Of a stretch of 64,000 nt of DNA, positions 60,313 to 64,000 are shown piece after piece. The translations under genes and the position numbers were made by a program. How positions within the stretch are numbered: the first letter of the stretch is position 1; each line of letters begins with the position of its first letter. The stretch comes from Pseudarthrobacter sp. MM222. GTDB taxonomy: Bacteria > Actinomycetota > Actinomycetes > Actinomycetales > Micrococcaceae. Below the pieces are notes generated by a model. The model did no database searches and was not told the DNA's origin. It saw only the letters and a program-made list of their open reading frames with translations. The DNA lies in NCBI RefSeq assembly GCF_947090775.1, contig NZ_OX352321.1, positions 3,286,001 to 3,350,000 of the forward strand, given 5' to 3'.

Positions 60313-60924
60313 ATGGCAACGTACAAGATCGGCTATTTCGTCGGGAGCCTGGCCAGCGGCTCCATCAACCGGACCCTGTCAGAGGCCCTGATCAAGCTCG
60401 CTCCGGAGGATCTCGAATTCACCGAAATCCCAATCAAGGATCTGCCGCTGTACAGCTACGACTACGACGCCGACTACCCGCCGGAGGGCCGGGCACTGAA
60501 GGACGCCATTCAAGCCTCCGACGGGATCCTGTTCGTGTCGCCGGAGTACAACCGCTCAATCCCCGGGGCCTTGAAGAACGCCATCGACTGGGGCTCGCGC
60601 CCCTGGGGCACCAACTCGTTCGCCCGCAAACCCACCGGCATCATCGGCGCCTCGCCCGGAAGCATCGGCACAGCCGTGATGCAGTCCTCCATGCGGGCCG
60701 TGCTGAGTTTCCTGGACGCCCCGCAGCTCAACGCACCCGAGGCGTACGTGAAGTTCAACCCCGACGCTTTCGGCGACGACGGCGAGGTCAAGGACGAATC
60801 CACCGCAGCCTTCCTCCGCCATTACATGGAGGAGTACGCCGCGTTCGTCCAGCGCGTCCTGGCGGCCAACGCACCGGGCCACATCGGCGATCCGCAGCCG
60901 GACGCCCAGAAGCTGTCCCGTTAG
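60313..60924 (+). CDS. NADPH-dependent FMN reductase
   Basis: From the ATG at 60313 (MATYKIGYFVGSLASGSINR) the protein has 203 residues. The flavodoxin-like fold has the FMN phosphate loop GSLASGSINRTL (about 11-22), SPEYNRSIPGALKNAIDWGS (about 78-97) and PTGIIGASPGSIGTAVMQ. It belongs to the chromate/quinone reductase (ChrR/YieF-type) family. AAGGATT before the ATG. An upstream in-frame reading from 60208 is not supported. Confidence 0.9.
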   Translation: MATYKIGYFVGSLASGSINRTLSEALIKLAPEDLEFTEIPIKDLPLYSYDYDADYPPEGRALKDAIQASDGILFVSPEYNRSIPGALKNAIDWGSRPWGTNSFARKPTGIIGASPGSIGTAVMQSSMRAVLSFLDAPQLNAPEAYVKFNPDAFGDDGEVKDESTAAFLRHYMEEYAAFVQRVLAANAPGHIGDPQPDAQKLSR

Positions 60925-60944
60925 GCAGGACGCATCGTCGTCCG

Positions 60945-62264
60945 CTATCCGTCCGCGGCCGACCCCGTTGCCGTCGCATAGGGAGCCGGAGCCACCGTTG
61001 ATTTCGGTGGCAGGGCCCGCGGCAGTGCCACCGCGGTGAGGAGCGCGAGCAGGACCGGCGGCACCCACGGCGTGCCCGGCCACCAGTTGAGCCGGTCCGT
61101 GAGGTCCACCAGCTGCCCCATCACGGCGTTGCCTGCCAGCACCGAGATGCCTCCGCAGCTCGCCGCCAGTCCGTAGTAGGCACCCCGCCCGCCGGCTCCC
61201 CCGTCCGCCGGGAGGTATTCCGGGATCAGGGACAAGATGGTCGGGGTGAGCAGCATGTGGCCCAGGATCAGAAGCCCGGTGGCTCCCGCCAGCGGGGCGA
61301 TCGAGCTTCCCGATGAGCCGGCATGGTCAGAGGTCAGCGCGACAGTTACGAACGCGGAGCCCAAGAGCACGAAGCCAACCGACAACGCGCGGCCGGGGCC
61401 CAGCCGTCGGCCAGCCGACGAGACCGGCAGTTGCAGGACCAGCGTCAGGACGGATGCCAGCAGGAAGAGCCCGGCCAGCCAGGAAGCGTCGAGGCCACGA
61501 CGGCCGAGCTCGAGGGGAACAGCGAAATAGAGCTGGTTGTAGGCCAGCATGTTGGTGCTGGCGAGCACGCAGAACAGGACGAAGCGCCGGTTCCGCAGGC
61601 ATCCGAGCGCGCCATGGTGCCCGGTATGTGGGGATTCCGGTTCCGCGGCCGCCGTTGTTGGTGGATTGGCAGGAATAGAGGAGGGGAGGCGGAACCACAG
61701 CAGGACAGTCACGACGCTGAAGACGCCTATCCCTAGGGCAAGGGCTGCGTCGAACCCCCAGCCCAGCAGGGAGGCTCCCAGCACCGGGCCGAACAGCGCC
61801 CCGATTTCCCCGGTGATCGAGAGCCAGACGAACACGGACCGCCGACCCTTCTTCCTCCCGGCCGGCCGGGAGTCCTCGGTTCCGTGGTCGGCGTGGGATA
61901 ACTGGGACTCGAGCGCCGGCGAGAACAGGGCCCCTCCGGCGCCAGTGAGCACCGCTCCGAGGAGGAACGAACTGAAATCCGATGCTGCCGCCAGGACAGC
62001 GTAGCCGGAGATGCGGACCAGGCAGCCCAGCAGGATTGCCCGGCGCGCGCCCCACCGGTCCGAGACGAGGCCTCCCAGCAGGAACATCCCCTGCTGGCTG
62101 AACGTGCGGGCACCCAGGACAAGCCCGACGGCGACGGCGTCCAGACCATATTCCCCGCCCATGGCGCCGGCCAGAAAGGGAATGACCGCGTAAAAGCCGA
62201 GGTTGAAGACCAACTGGGCGCCGAGCAGGGTCCCGGCTTCACCCCGGGGGCGACTAAATGACAT
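60945..62264 (-). CDS. MFS transporter at the end of an ABC operon (CntE-like by position)
   Basis: The 439-residue protein has 12 membrane helices. MFS motif A is GLVSDRWGARRAILLG (about 65-80), and helix 1 is LLGAQLVFNLGFYAVIPFLA. The gene overlaps the stop of the ATPase gene by 11 bases, so it belongs to that operon and is translated with it. In opine-metallophore operons the last gene is an MFS exporter (CntE), which gives a possible role; by sequence alone it is an MFS permease of unknown substrate. Confidence 0.85.
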   Translation of the reverse strand: MSFSRPRGEAGTLLGAQLVFNLGFYAVIPFLAGAMGGEYGLDAVAVGLVLGARTFSQQGMFLLGGLVSDRWGARRAILLGCLVRISGYAVLAAASDFSSFLLGAVLTGAGGALFSPALESQLSHADHGTEDSRPAGRKKGRRSVFVWLSITGEIGALFGPVLGASLLGWGFDAALALGIGVFSVVTVLLWFRLPSSIPANPPTTAAAEPESPHTGHHGALGCLRNRRFVLFCVLASTNMLAYNQLYFAVPLELGRRGLDASWLAGLFLLASVLTLVLQLPVSSAGRRLGPGRALSVGFVLLGSAFVTVALTSDHAGSSGSSIAPLAGATGLLILGHMLLTPTILSLIPEYLPADGGAGGRGAYYGLAASCGGISVLAGNAVMGQLVDLTDRLNWWPGTPWVPPVLLALLTAVALPRALPPKSTVAPAPYATATGSAADG

Positions 62265-63897
62265 CGAGCAGTTCGATCCGGTGGCCGCCGCTGACCGGTT
62301 TGGGGACGGGTAGTGCCGCGGCCACGAGCTCCTTGCTGTGCCGGTGCCGGGGGGTGGCGAAGAATTCGGCGTTCGGCGCCACCTCGACCACGGCGCCCTG
62401 GAAGAGAACGGCCACCCGGTGACTCATGTACCGGAGCACGTTCATATCGTGGGAAATAATAATGAGCGACAGCTGGCGATCGCGGTGCAGGCGCAGCAGC
62501 AGGTCCAGGACCGTGCGCTGTGTTACAGCATCCAGCGCGGACGTGGCTTCGTCGCAGATCAAGACTGTCGGCTCCAGCAGCAGCGCCCTGGCGATTGTGA
62601 GCCGCTGGAGCTGTCCGCCGGAACACTGGCTGGGGTATCGGTCCAACAGCACGGGGTCCAGATCGACCTCGCGGACCACCCGATCGATGCGTGCACCGCG
62701 TTCCTCAGCCGTGCAATCCCGCCGCGGCAGCAATGGTGCTTCCAGGCTGGTTCGAAGCTTCATGCGCGGATCGAAAACATCGTGCGGTTCCTGGAACACG
62801 AGCTGGATCTCTTTGCCCGCAGTCCCGGCCCGATTGACCGCAGCGCCAAGGAACCGGGTGATGGTTCCGCTGTCAGGCGTCTCAAGTCCGAGGATCAGCC
62901 GCGCCAGGGTGCTCTTACCGGATCCTGACTGTCCCAGGACGCCGAGAATTTCGCCTTCGTGGAGCTCGAGCGAAATGTCTTCCACGGCGGGCCGGGCGCC
63001 GCGTCGGTTGGATGAAAACCGCTTGGTGACATTTCGCAGGCCAAGAATCGGACGGGAGCGCGCGGCGGCCGGAGCAGAGGCCGGCGGAAGGGCGGAGGCC
63101 CTCAGAAGTTCTTTGGTGGACGTGGTCCGAGGCGTGCACAACACCCGCCTGACCGGCCCTGACTCCTGGACGCTGCCAGCTTCCAAAACCACGACCCGGT
63201 CGGCGAAGGCGGACACTGTGGCGAGATCATGGGTGATGTACAGGACACCCAGTCCCCGGGCACGCCTTTGCCGGTCGATCAGCTCGAGGATCTGCCGCTC
63301 GAGCACCTTGTCCAGGGCGGACGTCGGCTCGTCCGCGAGCAACAGTTCGGGCTGCCCCGCCATGGCGAGGGCAAACATGGCCCGCTGGGCCATCCCTCCC
63401 GATAGCTGGTGCGGATAGGCCCCTGCGCACCAGTCCGGATCCTCGAACCCTGCTTCCGTCAACAGCTCCAGCGCCTCCGTCCTGGCACTGCGCCCGCGGA
63501 GCCCGCGGTGAAGTTTCAGCGGCTCAGCCAAATGGTTGGCAATGGTCTTCCGGGGGTTGAACATCCGTTTGGGCTGCTGATACAGCATGCCGATCCGGCC
63601 TCCGCGCACGCGGTTAAGCTCCGCTTCGCCGAGCGCCCGAAGGTCCGTCCCGCCGAACCGGACCGAGCCGCTCTCGATGTGGATCCCCTGCGGCAACAGG
63701 CCCATGACGCTGAGGGCGGTCATCGTCTTGCCGCTTCCCGACGTCCCCACCAGGGCCACAAACTCCCCGGGCGCCACGGAGAGGTCCAGCTGCGACAGGA
63801 TCGCGTTGGGGGCGCCCAGCCGGGAACCCGACGGGCGTCCTGTTGCGCGTGCCCGGTGGCCGACGTGCAGCCCTTCAATGATCAGTCCTTCAGGCAT
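62254..63897 (-). CDS. Fused two-domain ABC transporter ATPase (OppD-OppF/NikD-NikE type)
   Basis: From the ATG at 63897 (MPEGLIIEGLHVGH) the protein has 547 residues and two complete ATPase domains. Domain 1 has Walker A GTSGSGKT (51-58), LSGGMAQRA and LLLADEPTSALD. Domain 2 has GQSGSGKSTLARLILGLE, CSGGQLQRLTIARALLLEPT and CDEATSALD. Fusion of the two peptide/nickel-type ATPases is common in actinobacteria. It powers import of oligopeptides, nickel or metallophores. It overlaps the permease gene by 8 bases and the MFS gene by 11. Confidence 0.93.
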   Translation of the reverse strand: MPEGLIIEGLHVGHRARATGRPSGSRLGAPNAILSQLDLSVAPGEFVALVGTSGSGKTMTALSVMGLLPQGIHIESGSVRFGGTDLRALGEAELNRVRGGRIGMLYQQPKRMFNPRKTIANHLAEPLKLHRGLRGRSARTEALELLTEAGFEDPDWCAGAYPHQLSGGMAQRAMFALAMAGQPELLLADEPTSALDKVLERQILELIDRQRRARGLGVLYITHDLATVSAFADRVVVLEAGSVQESGPVRRVLCTPRTTSTKELLRASALPPASAPAAARSRPILGLRNVTKRFSSNRRGARPAVEDISLELHEGEILGVLGQSGSGKSTLARLILGLETPDSGTITRFLGAAVNRAGTAGKEIQLVFQEPHDVFDPRMKLRTSLEAPLLPRRDCTAEERGARIDRVVREVDLDPVLLDRYPSQCSGGQLQRLTIARALLLEPTVLICDEATSALDAVTQRTVLDLLLRLHRDRQLSLIIISHDMNVLRYMSHRVAVLFQGAVVEVAPNAEFFATPRHRHSKELVAAALPVPKPVSGGHRIELLDVI

Positions 63898-64000
63898 CCG
63901 CGGCCACCCGTGCGGGAGCAGAGTCGGGCAACAGGCCTCTACCGGTCCGGCGCGACACGTACTGCCCAATCAAGGTCACGCAAAGCGCGACGATGAAGAT
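63890..64000 (-). CDS. ABC transporter permease, C-terminal fragment (runs off the window)
   Basis: The minus strand from 64000 reads IFIVALCVTLIGQYVSRRTG and 16 further residues to a TGA at 63890-63892. A final membrane helix and a short basic tail are typical for a DppC/NikC-type permease. The stop overlaps the ATPase start (ATGCCTGA), so this is its translationally coupled partner. Confidence 0.75.
   Translation of the reverse strand: MFIVALCVTLIGQYVSRRTGRGLLPDSAPARVAADA

Overview
The window is a stretch of the chromosome of a high-GC actinobacterium, most likely a member of the Micrococcaceae close to Arthrobacter, Pseudarthrobacter or Paenarthrobacter. The evidence is the form of the ribosomal proteins (L29 with a charged tail, S3 and L10 with Ala/Glu/Pro tails, NusG with a long acidic N-terminus), a mycothiol synthase, an actinobacterial GlnR, a group III phosphofructokinase with G104 and K124, and the ppk-mutT1 pairing known from actinobacteria. 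Genus-level assignment is an inference from recognition, not from a search.

Positions 1-29770 are the macromolecular-synthesis cluster, almost all on the minus strand. Read in the direction of transcription it runs tRNA-Trp, secE, nusG, rplK, rplA, two double-domain GNAT genes, rplJ, rplL, rpoB, rpoC, rpsL, rpsG, fusA, tuf, a 41-residue membrane protein, then rpsJ-rplC-rplD-rplW-rplB-rpsS-rplV-rpsC-rplP-rpmC-rpsQ, a 390-base gap with a terminator and a new leader, and rplN-rplX. Terminator hairpins follow tuf, fusA, rpoC, rplL, rplA and rpsQ, and a candidate attenuator lies in the rplJ leader. Three plus-strand genes sit in the gaps: a GH1 beta-glucosidase between tuf and rpsJ, and a thiolase plus a YbaK-type deacylase between rpoB and rplL.

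Positions 30058-44806 carry a class I aminotransferase; a PspC-containing histidine kinase and LuxR-type response regulator facing a three-gene PspC membrane-protein operon (a probable envelope-stress module); pfkA; a GNAT gene; a PadR repressor with its MFS exporter and a clear operator; an ankyrin-YgfZ pair; a flavodoxin-like oxidoreductase; a nitrobindin-like protein; two membrane proteins (one of 37 residues); and glnR.

Positions 44807-60924 carry a strong terminator next to a tRNA-like sequence, mshD, ppk-mutT1, a 551-residue membrane protein with an overlapping YtrA-type GntR regulator and a perfect 20-base operator, thyA-folA plus a small membrane protein, asd, an AlkZ-like winged-helix protein, murB, an MFS permease, a pair of MaoC-type dehydratases, a DUF3188-like protein, a scar made of two truncated genes, and an FMN reductase. 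The right edge (60945-64000) is the 3' end of an operon: a permease C-terminus, a fused two-domain ATPase and an MFS transporter, in the order seen in opine-metallophore (cnt) operons.

A recurrent signal in the accessory part is TANNNT exactly six bases before the start codon at eleven genes without a good ribosome binding site. This is the pattern expected for leaderless mRNAs, and it also helps to choose start codons.
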